From assembly GCF_024341905.1 (NCBI RefSeq), contig NZ_BQXY01000001.1:1025013-1089012 (forward strand): a stretch of DNA of 64,000 bases, in the 5' to 3' direction. A program made the translations under genes and the position numbers. This stretch comes from Clostridium folliculivorans. Its GTDB lineage: Bacteria; Bacillota; Clostridia; Clostridiales; Clostridiaceae. Position 1 is the first letter of the stretch; each line of letters opens with the position of its first letter. This document shows positions 8,193 through 17,143 of the stretch, in pieces. The notes under the pieces were generated by a model. The model saw only the letters and a list, made by a program, of their open reading frames with translations, searched no databases and had not been told where the DNA came from.

Positions 8193-8230
8193 GAGTTCAG
8201 TTAATTTTTGTAGCTGGACTCTTTATTTAT
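8193..8230 (+). terminator. Rho-independent terminator
   Basis: GAGTTCAG (8193-8200) pairs with CTGGACTC (8214-8221, one G-T pair), followed by TTTATTTAT, 34 nt after the preceding stop. Confidence 0.6.
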
Positions 8231-8431
8231 ATTTAGGAAATTGCATGAATTTTATATTGCCTAAAGCTAATAATTTTAATCACTTCCATAGAATTTTTAT
8301 ATATAATATATTTAACTTAATAAAGAAATCAATTATAATTTATTACAATAATGTGAAAGATAATAAGTAACACTACATTTATGTTAATTATTGTTTCATA
8401 AAATACTATGCATTTAAGAGAGGTGATTAAA

Positions 8432-9382
8432 ATGAAAAAGAGTCAAATAATTATTGTTTCAATTATATTAATTATCACTGGTGTAATCGTTTATATATTC
8501 ATAAACGAAAATAAAAATACTGATAAAGCTGCCGTAGCACCAACTTCAAATTCAGATCTTGCTTTTGCAGTGCTTGGAGATGTCCATGATGATATTGAAC
8601 ATTTTCAAGGGGCAATTGATGATTTGAATACAGTAAATTCTAACATGGATGCATTAGTATTGAACGGAGACACGGTGGGTCAAGGAATAGAGACTCAGTA
8701 TGCTTCAATGAAAAAAACATTAATCGAAGATAAGAATTTGATACCAAAAACAATAATTATCAATATAGGTAATCATGAGTTTTTTGATTACAATATAAAA
8801 GTTAATTCACCGGAGCAAGTTCAAACCTTTATAAATAGATATCTTGAGTTTTCAGGAGAAAAAAAGGTATATCATGATACCTGGGTGAAAAACTATCATT
8901 TTATATCTCTAGGCTCTGAGGATGGGAATTCTAAAACTATAGACTCAGTTTCAGCTTATATATCCGATGAACAATTAAACTGGTTTAAAGAAAAAATAGG
9001 TGAAAGTTATCAAAAGGGAAAACCTATATTTGTATTCTTACATCAGCCTTTAGATAGTGGAAATAAAAACTGGACTTCTGTTAATAAAAGCAAACAAATC
9101 AGAGAAATACTTTCGAAATATCCTGAAGCAATATTGTTCACTTCACACACCCATAGAGATTTAATTGAAAGCAGTGTTGTGGTGGATCAACCCTTTACTA
9201 TGATACATACTGGAGCTGTTTATTATACTGTTATTCCGGATGCCAATAGTAAAGGAGGTAGAAAAAACTTACCTTATATTAAGGGATTATATATTGAAGT
9301 TAACGGAAATAAGGTTGTTGTTAAAGGAAGAGATATGAAAGAAAAGAAGTGGATATTTACAAAAGAAATTAATAAATACTAG
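8432..9382 (+). CDS. Membrane-anchored calcineurin-like metallophosphoesterase
   Basis: A 316-aa protein. An N-terminal signal anchor (IIIVSIILIITGVIVYIFI) is followed by a metallophosphoesterase domain with the expected metal-binding blocks in order: GDVHDD, then NGDTVGQG, then GNHEFFDYN, a late HQPLD, and SHTHRDL. The domain therefore lies outside the membrane. The substrate is unknown, since the family includes nucleotidases, phosphodiesterases and phosphatases. GAGAGGTG at 8419-8425 fixes the start at ATG 8432 rather than the ATG at 8408. Confidence 0.85.
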   Translation: MKKSQIIIVSIILIITGVIVYIFINENKNTDKAAVAPTSNSDLAFAVLGDVHDDIEHFQGAIDDLNTVNSNMDALVLNGDTVGQGIETQYASMKKTLIEDKNLIPKTIIINIGNHEFFDYNIKVNSPEQVQTFINRYLEFSGEKKVYHDTWVKNYHFISLGSEDGNSKTIDSVSAYISDEQLNWFKEKIGESYQKGKPIFVFLHQPLDSGNKNWTSVNKSKQIREILSKYPEAILFTSHTHRDLIESSVVVDQPFTMIHTGAVYYTVIPDANSKGGRKNLPYIKGLYIEVNGNKVVVKGRDMKEKKWIFTKEINKY

Positions 9383-9385
9383 ATT

Positions 9386-9432
9386 AATAAAACCTACTGT
9401 TAGAGAAGAAATCTATAACAGTAGGTTTTATT
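9386..9432. terminator. Bidirectional terminator
   Basis: AATAAAACCTACTGTTA (9386-9402) and TAACAGTAGGTTTTATT (9416-9432) form a 17-bp perfect stem with A- and T-runs at its base. It lies between the convergent phosphoesterase and GNAT genes. Confidence 0.9.
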
Positions 9433-9473
9433 AGTTGGTCTTAATTAGTACTATTTTTCAGTTCATTCATTTT

Positions 9474-10190
9474 CTAAGTTTCTGAAATATCTTGTGCAAC
9501 ATAGCTAACCCAAATAGGGAAAAAGCCTGTGTTAAGTGCAACTGTTGTTGAAGCAATATTAGGACTCCAAGTAGTATAAAAGGGCATCATACCACACTTT
9601 TCGATTTCATCAGCTAGTGTTTTAACAAGGTATGCAGCAAGACCTTTATTACGATGTTCGGGGATGGTGTCTATACCGATTTGCCATAGCTTACCCATAG
9701 TATCATCAGCACCAGCTAAAGCAACAAGCTTATTTTCTTTATATGCGCCAAATGCTATAACATCATTCCTGAAGTTTAATGCGTTGCTAAAATCTTTGTT
9801 TGCATACAAGTCTTTTATATTATCTTTATCAAATAGTTTGTATTCATAATCACAAGGTTTGTGTATAGATTTATTATTATCTAAATATAAGTATCTAACT
9901 TGTTCTCCGCCAAGCATTTTTCCAAACTCTCGTAATTTAGCTTCAATGGCAAATAAATTCTCTCTGTCTATAATAAAACGTGCAGGTGTTTTTGAAAAGT
10001 TTTTAATGCACCATTCATAAATAAGTGGATCTGCTTTTATAACAGCATTTTTGCCAAAGGTAATTATATTGAAAAATGTGTCATCAGACTCAATGAATAC
10101 ATTTTCGTTTTGATTAAATAAATGTGAAGAGCAGTTCCATAAGATCCCTAGTTGATCTTGTGCAAAATTTACTTTGCTTACTTTGTTCAT
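9474..10190 (-). CDS. GNAT family N-acetyltransferase
   Basis: 238 aa. The C-terminal half is a GNAT fold, with strand-helix motif LWQIGIDTIPEHRNKGLAAY in which the R-N-K-G-L-A loop binds the pyrophosphate of acetyl-CoA, followed by FYTTWSPNIASTTVALNTGF. The N-terminal 115 residues are a less conserved extension. The acceptor substrate cannot be inferred. It is transcribed alone and ends at a shared terminator. Confidence 0.83.
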   Translation of the reverse strand: MNKVSKVNFAQDQLGILWNCSSHLFNQNENVFIESDDTFFNIITFGKNAVIKADPLIYEWCIKNFSKTPARFIIDRENLFAIEAKLREFGKMLGGEQVRYLYLDNNKSIHKPCDYEYKLFDKDNIKDLYANKDFSNALNFRNDVIAFGAYKENKLVALAGADDTMGKLWQIGIDTIPEHRNKGLAAYLVKTLADEIEKCGMMPFYTTWSPNIASTTVALNTGFFPIWVSYVAQDISET

Positions 10191-10448
10191 TTAGGACACC
10201 ACCTTGTTTTTTTATAGGGTAAAGCATTTCTTTATCAAACATCAATAGCTTTTTCTGGTTATTAATATGAATATATTTTCATATTATACCATTAATATCC
10301 TCAATATTCACTGTTGTATAGCAGAAGAATAAAGATGAAATAAGTTGACGTATTGGGGCAATAATCTTAATATTAAAGTTAAATATAGAAAAAAGTATTA
10401 AGTGTTTACTACAAAAACTATTAAGATAAGTTATAGGAGGATAGCATT

Positions 10449-10670
10449 ATGGCAGATATTAAATTTGAGATAAAAGAAAGTTTAGGAACTCTTTCAGAAT
10501 CATCTAAGGGGTGGAAGAAAGAAGTAAACCTTATTAGCTGGAACGATAAAGAAGCTAAGTATGACATTAGAGAGTGGGACGGGGAACATAAGAAAATGGG
10601 CAAAGGGGTCACCTTCTCTAAAGAGGAGATGAAGGAACTAAAAGATATTTTAAATAACATGGATTTATAA
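10449..10670 (+). CDS. YdbC-type PC4-like ssDNA-binding protein
   Basis: A 73-aa protein closely matching the YdbC/PC4 (p15 coactivator) family of Firmicutes: MADIKFEIKESLGTLS, then SSKGWKKEVNLISWN, then KYDIREWDGEHKKMGKG, then a C-terminal helix. PC4-like proteins are dimers that bind single-stranded DNA or RNA. The bacterial role is not well defined. The ribosome binding site is an excellent AGGAGG at 10436-10441. Confidence 0.87.
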   Translation: MADIKFEIKESLGTLSESSKGWKKEVNLISWNDKEAKYDIREWDGEHKKMGKGVTFSKEEMKELKDILNNMDL

Positions 10671-10764
10671 TGAAAGCAATAAGGATTATGGAAAATTCTA
10701 ATTATAAATAAACATAAGATTACCCTTGTTTGAGAGGTATAAAACAAGAAGATGGGAGTAAAGG

Positions 10765-11763
10765 ATGTATATCTTAATTATATTATTACTGTTAGGTGTT
10801 TTTGTTATAGTGGCAGTAAGCTTCAAAAACACTTCCTATTCTAAAGAAGATCAGTATAATGCATTTATTAAGCAGGGAAATGAATTTTTGAGTAGTGGAG
10901 AATATGATAAGGCTCTAGCTGAATTTGATAAAGCAGTTGAAGTAGAACCTACTGATATTGGTACTTATTACTTAAAGAGTAGTATACATCTTAAATTAAA
11001 TGATTTTAATAAGGTTATTTTGAATACAACTAAGATAATAGAAATAGATAATTTTAGCCCTTTAGCATATTATCTAAGAGCTTACTCGTATTTGCAAAAT
11101 AAAGACTTTGACAAAGCAATTAATGATTTTTCTGAATGCATAAATATGAATCTTTCAGCAGAGTACTTACCCTCGGCATATGGTGGCAGAGGAGAAGCGT
11201 ACCTTGGAATTAAGAATTTCATGAAAGCTTTAGATGATTACAAAAAAGCAATTAGTATGAATGATAAAGAGTATTTGTATTTTAAAAATACTGGATTTAT
11301 ATATCTAAAAGTCAGGGGATATGGTGAAGCTATAGAATATTTTTCGAAGGCAATTTCTTTGAGACCTGATTCTAGTGAATGCTTCAATGATAGAGCCTTT
11401 GCTTATATTTTAATGAAAGATTACGAAAATGCGTTGGCTGATGTATTGAAAGCTATAGAGCTAAATGAAAGTTTTGCTGCTGCATACAAAAATTATGCCT
11501 ATATACAGATAAAGCTAGGAGACATTAAGGTTGCTGAAGAAAGTATTAAGAAAGCAATTGCACTTGATTCAAATAACGGCGATTTTTATATTATACTAGC
11601 AGCAATTAATCTGATAAATGATGACAATGAAGCTTTCTATAATAATTTAGAATTGGCTGAAAATATAGGAATAAACTTCATAGATTATTTTCAAGACGCT
11701 TTGTTTGACAAAGTGAGAGAAAGTGATAGGTTTTTAAATTTTTATAGAAAATTGTTCTTTTAA
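10765..11763 (+). CDS. Membrane-anchored TPR protein
   Basis: 332 aa. An N-terminal transmembrane segment (ILIILLLLGVFVIVAVSF) is followed by about seven tetratricopeptide repeats. Typical helices are GEYDKALAEFDKAVEVEPTD, KDFDKAINDFSECINMN, RGYGEAIEYFSKAISLRPDS and KDYENALADVLKAIELNE. It is presumably a protein-protein scaffold at the membrane. It starts 94 nt after the YdbC gene and may be cotranscribed. The partner is unknown. Confidence 0.82.
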   Translation: MYILIILLLLGVFVIVAVSFKNTSYSKEDQYNAFIKQGNEFLSSGEYDKALAEFDKAVEVEPTDIGTYYLKSSIHLKLNDFNKVILNTTKIIEIDNFSPLAYYLRAYSYLQNKDFDKAINDFSECINMNLSAEYLPSAYGGRGEAYLGIKNFMKALDDYKKAISMNDKEYLYFKNTGFIYLKVRGYGEAIEYFSKAISLRPDSSECFNDRAFAYILMKDYENALADVLKAIELNESFAAAYKNYAYIQIKLGDIKVAEESIKKAIALDSNNGDFYIILAAINLINDDNEAFYNNLELAENIGINFIDYFQDALFDKVRESDRFLNFYRKLFF

Positions 11764-12003
11764 ACAACTAAAATTTAGGTAGCAGTTCCATCAATAACTG
11801 TAGTTTGATCATATAAAAAAAAGCACATCAGCAGATGGTTTGTAATAATATTAATTTGTTATCAGTTGATAAATAAAATTAAGTAAAAGTCTATTAATAA
11901 GTTTTATAATGAGTGCATTCATATAGGAACTACTTCTAAATAAAATTAAACTAATTAATTTATCAATAATAAATTAATTATATATCCTAAATTGGAATAT
12001 CAA

Positions 12004-12033
12004 TTGACAAATGAGAATACAATATAATATAAT
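12004..12033 (+). promoter_or_regulatory. Sigma-A type promoter for the Mn riboswitch operon
   Basis: TTGACA (12004-12009) and TATAAT (12028-12033) are consensus boxes with an 18-nt spacer, placed about 25 nt before the riboswitch aptamer. Confidence 0.75.
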
Positions 12034-12057
12034 TTTTTTATAAAGTAAAGATGTATA

Positions 12058-12187
12058 GTTAAAAGGGAGTAACTGCCTTGAAAAAGGTGATACAGTCAAC
12101 ATACTGACCATTGGTCTGGTTGTATCGTAACTAATTTTAGTTAAGTGAGACTTTTAACACAATGAATTCATTGTGTTAGAGGTCTTT
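12058..12187 (+). promoter_or_regulatory. yybP-ykoY manganese riboswitch with intrinsic terminator
   Basis: The aptamer runs from GTTAAAAG (12058-12065) to CTTTTAAC (12151-12158), which pair as P1. It contains the family's conserved GGGAGTA after P1, the internal TCAACATACTGACCA loop, and the GTGAGAC junction. A terminator follows: AACACAATGAATTCATTGTGTT with TTTTTTT at 12183-12189. The 3' strand of P1 lies in the 5' flank of the terminator stem, so Mn-bound aptamer and terminator should exclude each other, giving an ON switch. The downstream gene is a Mn exporter family member, as is usual for this riboswitch. Confidence 0.92.
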
Positions 12188-12255
12188 TTTTATTGTTCAG
12201 GAAAGTATAAAATTTTTTTGTAAATAAACCTATAAATATCAAGGGGAGATAAAAT

Positions 12256-12963
12256 ATGGCATCATTTATCAAAGCTTTACTTCTAGTAGTAGTTGCTGAA
12301 ATGGGAGATAAGACTCAGCTTTTGGCAATGGCTATGGCAAGCAAGTATAAAGCAAAACAAGTACTTTTGGGAGTTTTAATAGCTACTGTTCTTAATCATG
12401 CTTTAGCCGTTGCGGTTGGAAGCTATTTGAGTACCATGATACCAATGAATGTGGTTAAAATGGTTGCTGCAGTTTCTTTTTTAGTTTTTGGTCTTTGGAC
12501 TATACGTGGAGATAAATTAGATGATGAAGAAAATAAGAAAGTAAAATTTGGACCAATTGCTACAGTTGCAATAGCATTTTTTTTAGCTGAAATGGGGGAC
12601 AAAACACAACTTATGACTATAACTATCGCTGCTGAAAATACGCAACCTTTGTTCATCTTAATGGGAACAACAGTAGGAATGCTTATAGCTGATGGAATAG
12701 GTATTTTAGGTGGTGCATGGATGTGCAGACATATACCTGAAGTATATATAAAGTGGGTGGCAGGAATTGTATTCATGTTTTTTGGAACATTAACTTTGTA
12801 TAATTCTGTATCAAGTTCATTATTAACACCTTTATATATTTCTTTATTTTTAGGAATACTAGGAGTACTTATATATTTATTTGGAGTAAAATTTGCATAT
12901 TTTGGACAGGTGTGTGAGAGAAAAGTTGTAAAGATAGAGGAGTCTGAAGTTGTGAATGAATAA
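12256..12963 (+). CDS. GDT1/TMEM165 (UPF0016) family manganese exporter
   Basis: A 235-aa protein with about six spans and the family's two copies of the E-x-G-D-K-T signature: AEMGDKTQLLA (Glu15-Thr20) and AEMGDKTQLMT (Glu112-Thr117), in inverted halves separated by an acidic loop (DKLDDEENKK). Bacterial members export Mn2+ (the MneA/Mnx type) and are commonly under yybP-ykoY control, as here. GGGGAG precedes ATG 12256. It probably acts in the cytoplasmic membrane to relieve Mn excess. Confidence 0.93.
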   Translation: MASFIKALLLVVVAEMGDKTQLLAMAMASKYKAKQVLLGVLIATVLNHALAVAVGSYLSTMIPMNVVKMVAAVSFLVFGLWTIRGDKLDDEENKKVKFGPIATVAIAFFLAEMGDKTQLMTITIAAENTQPLFILMGTTVGMLIADGIGILGGAWMCRHIPEVYIKWVAGIVFMFFGTLTLYNSVSSSLLTPLYISLFLGILGVLIYLFGVKFAYFGQVCERKVVKIEESEVVNE

Positions 12964-12971
12964 AAGTTAGT

Positions 12972-13026
12972 AAAGATGTACCACTTCAATCCGAAAACAT
13001 AAAGTCAATAATAAAGTGGTACATCT
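12972..13026. repeat. Family-A palindromic element, short form
   Basis: AGATGTACCACTT (12974-12986) and AAGTGGTACATCT (13014-13026) are perfect inverted ends around a 27-nt AT-rich middle. It lies between the two Mn exporter genes, so it would be transcribed with them and form a hairpin. Confidence 0.85.
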
Positions 13027-13051
13027 ATACATTAATCAAGGAGTGAAGTTA

Positions 13052-13921
13052 ATGGATGAAAGGTTTAACAATCTAAAACTGGCTGAGCGAGGAGCTAGAG
13101 TAAGTATTCTTGCATATATAGCACTATCTCTAATTAAAGTTGGAATTGGTTATATTTCAGGTTCCGAAGCACTATCTGCAGATGGAATTAATAATACAAC
13201 TGATATAATAGCTTCAGTTGCTGTATTAATCGGCCTTAAAATATCAAGAAAACCAGCAGATGAAGATCACCCTTATGGACATTTCAGGGCTGAGACAATA
13301 GCTTCGCTTGTTGCTTCCTTTATTATGATAGCAGTTGGGCTAAATGTATTGTATAATGCAGTTCAGTCGATTATTCATTTTAAAGCTAAGGCACCGGATT
13401 TGGTAGCAGCAGTCGTGGGTGTTTTATGTGCAGGAATTATATATGTTGTGTATAGATATAATAAAAAAATTGCAGTTAAAATAAATAGTGCTGGTCTTAT
13501 GGCGGCAGCTAAGGATAATCTTTCCGATGCTTGGGTTAGTATTGGAACAGCAATTGGAATCATAGCATCTCAGTTTGGATTGCCATGGATTGACCCACTT
13601 GCTGCAGTTATTGTTGGTATGCTAATTATTAAAACAGGTTGGGATATATTTAGAGAATCTTCTCATAATCTTACTGATGGCTTTAGTAAAGAAGAACTAG
13701 ATAACATAACTGAGAATATAAAATTAGTATCAGGAGTTGAAACCGTTAAAGTAATACGAGCACGTGCTCTTGGTAATAACATTCTTATAGATGCTACTGT
13801 AGGTGTTAGTTCTGATTTAAATGTAGTTCAAGCGCATATCATTACTGAAGAGATAGAAAGAAATTTAAAAAATGATTTTAATATTGCAGAGGCAATGATT
13901 CATGTAGAGCCAAACGAATAA
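13052..13921 (+). CDS. Cation diffusion facilitator, manganese type
   Basis: 289 aa, six-span CDF transporter with a C-terminal cytoplasmic domain. The transport-site residues are Asn47-x3-Asp51 in TM2 (INNTTD) and Asp155-x3-Asp159 in TM5 (DNLSD). The N-D/D-D set is the one associated with Mn-selective CDFs (MntE type), whereas zinc members have H-D/H-D. The interfacial motif DEDHPYGHFRAE is present. AAGGAG at 13039-13044 sets ATG 13052 as the start; the frame extends upstream into the palindrome. Following the riboswitch-controlled exporter, it is probably part of the same Mn efflux unit. Confidence 0.9.
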   Translation: MDERFNNLKLAERGARVSILAYIALSLIKVGIGYISGSEALSADGINNTTDIIASVAVLIGLKISRKPADEDHPYGHFRAETIASLVASFIMIAVGLNVLYNAVQSIIHFKAKAPDLVAAVVGVLCAGIIYVVYRYNKKIAVKINSAGLMAAAKDNLSDAWVSIGTAIGIIASQFGLPWIDPLAAVIVGMLIIKTGWDIFRESSHNLTDGFSKEELDNITENIKLVSGVETVKVIRARALGNNILIDATVGVSSDLNVVQAHIITEEIERNLKNDFNIAEAMIHVEPNE

Positions 13922-13933
13922 TTTAATAGATAG

Positions 13934-14166
13934 GTGCAGTTAAAGCACCGTGTTGAAATTAAGTGGTTATCCATCCCATGCTTTAATGAGCTTACGCAAA
14001 GAATTAATATGATTTCTTCATATTCCATGGCTAAAACTGTAAACTCACTACGTTCGAACAGTACAGTTTTTTAACCCCATTCCATCTGAAAAAATCATTT
14101 AATTCTAATAGCTCGCTCATATAGCATCTCCTTTATAACCACTTAATTTCAACAATACTCTTAAAC
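13934..14166 (+). repeat. Family-B palindromic element (about 233 bp, 20-bp terminal inverted repeats)
   Basis: Ends TGTTGAAATTAAGTGGTTAT and the exact complement ATAACCACTTAATTTCAACA, then TTAAAC. Inside, ATGAGC...AGAATTAATATGATTT pairs with AAATCATTTAATTCT...GCTCAT, and an inner AAACTGTA...TACAGTTT hairpin contains CACTACGTTCGAACAG. The whole unit can fold into one long branched hairpin. It encodes no ORF. Other copies lie at 26788-27199, 29608-29841 and 34766-34962. Confidence 0.85.
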
Positions 14167-14187
14167 AAGCAAATAGATAATATTAGG

Positions 14188-14239
14188 AACTCCCTTATAA
14201 GTTGCAGATTAATTTGCATTTTATAAGGGAGTTTTTTAG
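14188..14239 (+). terminator. Rho-independent terminator
   Basis: AACTCCCTTATAA (14188-14200) pairs with TTATAAGGGAGTT (14221-14233), followed by TTTT. It lies about 270 nt past the CDF gene, beyond the family-B element, and can end the Mn operon transcript. Confidence 0.8.
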
Positions 14240-14323
14240 AAAATTATAATTTAAATAAATTTATGGACAACTAAGTATTAATATGAATCCTTTAGAGAGT
14301 ATCTGTTATAATACACTTGAACT

Positions 14324-14436
14324 ATGTATTAAATAAATGTTGGTGATACTATATGGACAAACTACTTCGTATCCCAATTTATCCAAATAAAGCTTTATAG
14401 TTTATTAGATGTATTTTAAATCTAAGGAGTGGTACA
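14324..14436. repeat. Family-C core followed by family-A element
   Basis: ATGTATTAAATAAATGTTG at 14324-14342 is the family-C core. Directly after it, ACAAACTACTTCGTATCC (from 14355) and GGAGTGGTACAT (to about 14436) are the degenerate ends of a family-A element with TCCAAATAAAG inside. It abuts the stop of the PucR gene. Confidence 0.6.
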
Positions 14437-14439
14437 TAC

Positions 14440-15693
14440 TTAAAGCATAAATCTAATATAATTTGCAATTTTAAAAGATAATTCTAATTTAAATAAGTTG
14501 TTATTGGTATCTAGTGAAATATCAAGTAAGTTTTGTATCTTATTGAAGCGATAGAAGAAGGTACTTCTATGGATGTTTAATCTGTTTGAAGCTTCATTAG
14601 CATTTCTATTACTTTCTAAATAAATCTTTAGAGTCTTAAGTAACTCAGTGTTATTTTGAACATCAAATTTAGTAAGTTTTTTAATCCAAGGATGAATTAA
14701 AGTTTGTAAATTTATGTTTTGTAAATCATTAGCTTTTTTTGAAGAAATAAAAAACAAGTAATATTCAACGTATTCTTCAAAATAATTAATATGGTTGTCT
14801 ACTTTCATATCTAACGATAGCTCTAGGGCATATGTAGATTGAATGTAAAAGTCTTTTATAAACAATAAGTCATCAAAAACAATGCTTATGCCACAGCTTA
14901 AACCATTTAATTTTAAAAATTCTAAGAGAGTTGCTTTTGTATTATCAGAAATAACTTCTTCTAAATCACTACTTATAAGGAAAATGATCTTATCTTTATA
15001 GTATGTAGAAATACAATTTCCAAGTATGTTTTTAAAACCATTAATTAACTGCCTTAATCCGAAGTTATGTCTATAATCTTCATACTTTTGTTTAAAGGGA
15101 ACTGTAATTATTAGTAGATTTTTATTTAAATTAAAACTACTATGTTGTAGACGTTCTTCAACATGTTCAATATTATCTATTTTATTTGTCAATAAATCAA
15201 TTAGGTAATATTCTTCATCCAATCCTGAATCACTTATGAATAGATGTTCTTTTTGAATTTGTATAGAAAGTACATTGGATAAAATATTTGTAAGATCTAA
15301 ATCTTCCTCTTGAAAATTCCGGTTGCTTTGCAAAATGCTTATATATGCAATTGATATGTCATTAACTCTAATGGAGCAAAATATTAAGTTTTCATCATCA
15401 CTATGAAAAAAAGAAGTGTTTGTTTTATAGATTGTATCTATGCATTTGTTCTTTTTCATTAAATCAATAGTACCTGACAAAAGATAATTTTCCCCATTTC
15501 TAGTTTCGATACTTGAGTTTTCATCTTTTGCAAGATTTGAGCGTGTAATAATGCGATAACTAGTATCTAAGATGAAAATAGGGTTGCCTAAAAAGTTTTC
15601 AGCTTTACTAAGTATTGCATCTACACTGCTTTCAGCAAAAAGGCTATGATAGAGTTCGTATTTTTTCTTATATGAATTAAGTTCTTTTTTCAT
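14440..15693 (-). CDS. PucR/CdaR-type transcriptional regulator
   Basis: 417 aa. The C-terminus carries the PucR-type HTH: LLKTLKIYLESNRNANEASN, then LNIHRSTFFYRFNKIQNLL. The N-terminal half is a GAF-like sensory region (FLGNPIFILDTSYRIITRS), and the middle resembles the GGDEF-like CdaR domain. Family members control purine catabolism, sugar-acid use or amino-acid pathways. The gene is divergent from the flavoprotein at 16166, which is the obvious candidate target, but the ligand is unknown. Confidence 0.83.
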   Translation of the reverse strand: MKKELNSYKKKYELYHSLFAESSVDAILSKAENFLGNPIFILDTSYRIITRSNLAKDENSSIETRNGENYLLSGTIDLMKKNKCIDTIYKTNTSFFHSDDENLIFCSIRVNDISIAYISILQSNRNFQEEDLDLTNILSNVLSIQIQKEHLFISDSGLDEEYYLIDLLTNKIDNIEHVEERLQHSSFNLNKNLLIITVPFKQKYEDYRHNFGLRQLINGFKNILGNCISTYYKDKIIFLISSDLEEVISDNTKATLLEFLKLNGLSCGISIVFDDLLFIKDFYIQSTYALELSLDMKVDNHINYFEEYVEYYLFFISSKKANDLQNINLQTLIHPWIKKLTKFDVQNNTELLKTLKIYLESNRNANEASNRLNIHRSTFFYRFNKIQNLLDISLDTNNNLFKLELSFKIANYIRFML

Positions 15694-15771
15694 AAGTTTC
15701 TCCTTGTTTTAAGCACACTAATCTAATATTGAACTATTTTCAAAACTCTTACCAGTTAAGTGGGGAATTTA

Positions 15772-15846
15772 AGATATAAATTCTTTGCGTAAGATCATTA
15801 AAGCGTCGGATGATTAACCAATCAATTTCAATACGGTGCTTAAATA
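15772..15846 (-). repeat. Family-B half element
   Basis: The stretch AATTCTTTGCGTAAGATCAT, then GCGTCGGATGATTAACCAAT, then TTTCAATACGGTGCTT matches one arm of the family-B element in reverse orientation. The other arm is missing. It sits in the 472-bp divergent region between the PucR gene and the flavoprotein gene. That region also holds a GCTCCTCT / AGAGGAGG hairpin at about 16033-16056. Confidence 0.7.
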
Positions 15847-16165
15847 ATTTCATAAATTAAAAAAGTGTCTAAATATTATAGCGTTAATAGGCTTAATTTA
15901 GGACGTATTTTCGATGAATCACAACTTTCAACATGTTAATATTATAACAAATCATTTAAATGTGTAAGACAAAATTATTTGTTTTGTCTTAATTATTAAT
16001 CTTTTACCTAAATCATAAACATATTTTTAAAGCTCCTCTGTTTATTTAGAGGAGGCTTTGAAAATATGAATTTTTTAATGAAGAGTTACATTAAGATAGT
16101 GAAAAACTGATGATTAAAAATCAGTTCTAAATCAATATAAGGTTAATTTAAGAGGAGAGTATACT

Positions 16166-17119
16166 ATGGCTTTTACAGTGTTAGGGATTACAGCAGGAAG
16201 AAAGGATTCAAACTCAGAAATCCTATTAAAGGAAGCACTACTTGCATGTCAAGAGCAAGGTGCAGATGTTAAAATGATTAATTTGAGAAATTATAATATT
16301 ATTGAATGTTCAGGATGTACAGCTTGTACACATGGCATGAGCAGTGGTAAAAATGTTGGTTGTACCTTAAGCAAAAAGGATGATAAAGAAGAAATCATGA
16401 AGGTTATGCTAAATGTAGATGCAATTATTGTGTCAGCACCAACCTATGATTTAATGCCAACGGCTACATTTTCAAAGTTTATGCATAGGAATTTGGCATA
16501 TGAATCAGCATTTTTAGAATCAATTGGAGCTATTGAACATAGGGATAGGGTTGCTGGACTTATTGCAGTTGGTGGATCTACACGTTCGTGGCAGTCAATG
16601 GCACTAGAAAGTATGCAAGCAACATGTTTTACAAATGATTTTAAAGTAATAGACATGTACTTAGCTACAAGAGTACCGGCACCAAAGCAATGTTTATTAC
16701 ATGATGATATGATTGAAAGAGCTCATGAGATGGGACAAAATATCATGAAGTCATTAAATACACCAGTAGAAGAAAGAGGATGGCTTGGTGAAGAAGATAT
16801 GGGATGGTGTCCACATTGTCATTCTAATGCATTAGTCTTAGGAGAATTACAGTGGGACGGACTACATTTTCCTGTTGAATGTCAGGTTTGCGGAGCTGGA
16901 GGAAATTTAGAAAAAACAGAAGAAGGAAAATGGAAATTTGTTATTCAAGAAGATGGGTTAAGCCGTGATCGTACATCTGTAGAAGGAAGAGAACATCATT
17001 TAAAGGAAATCATGCACACACAAGGCGGCTTCTATACAGAAGAGAACTTAGCCACTGTAAAAGAAAAGTTTGTTAAGTATAAAGAATTGAAGTTTCCAAC
17101 TATAGAGATTGACAAATAA
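16166..17119 (+). CDS. Flavodoxin-fold oxidoreductase with Fe-S type cysteine motif and zinc ribbon
   Basis: 317 aa. The N-terminal 180 residues are an NADPH-dependent FMN reductase / iron-sulfur flavoprotein fold: TVLGITAGRKDSNSEILL (FMN phosphate loop), then Cys48-x2-Cys51-x2-Cys54-x11-Cys66, spaced as in [4Fe-4S] flavoproteins, then SAPTYDLMPTATFSKFMHR. A C-terminal zinc ribbon follows with Cys216-x2-Cys219 and Cys240-x2-Cys243 (CPHCHS, CQVCGAGG). The ribosome binding site is GAGGAG at 16151-16156. The combination suggests an electron-transfer or reductase role under control of the divergent PucR protein. The substrate is unknown. Confidence 0.8.
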   Translation: MAFTVLGITAGRKDSNSEILLKEALLACQEQGADVKMINLRNYNIIECSGCTACTHGMSSGKNVGCTLSKKDDKEEIMKVMLNVDAIIVSAPTYDLMPTATFSKFMHRNLAYESAFLESIGAIEHRDRVAGLIAVGGSTRSWQSMALESMQATCFTNDFKVIDMYLATRVPAPKQCLLHDDMIERAHEMGQNIMKSLNTPVEERGWLGEEDMGWCPHCHSNALVLGELQWDGLHFPVECQVCGAGGNLEKTEEGKWKFVIQEDGLSRDRTSVEGREHHLKEIMHTQGGFYTEENLATVKEKFVKYKELKFPTIEIDK

Positions 17120-17143
17120 AATAAGTATAGACGAGAATATTAG

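Noticed and set aside
12423..12989. 188-aa - strand ORF antisense to the Mn exporter
   Set aside because: It mirrors the codon pattern of the highly hydrophobic gene on the + strand. It has no ribosome binding site and no recognised domain.
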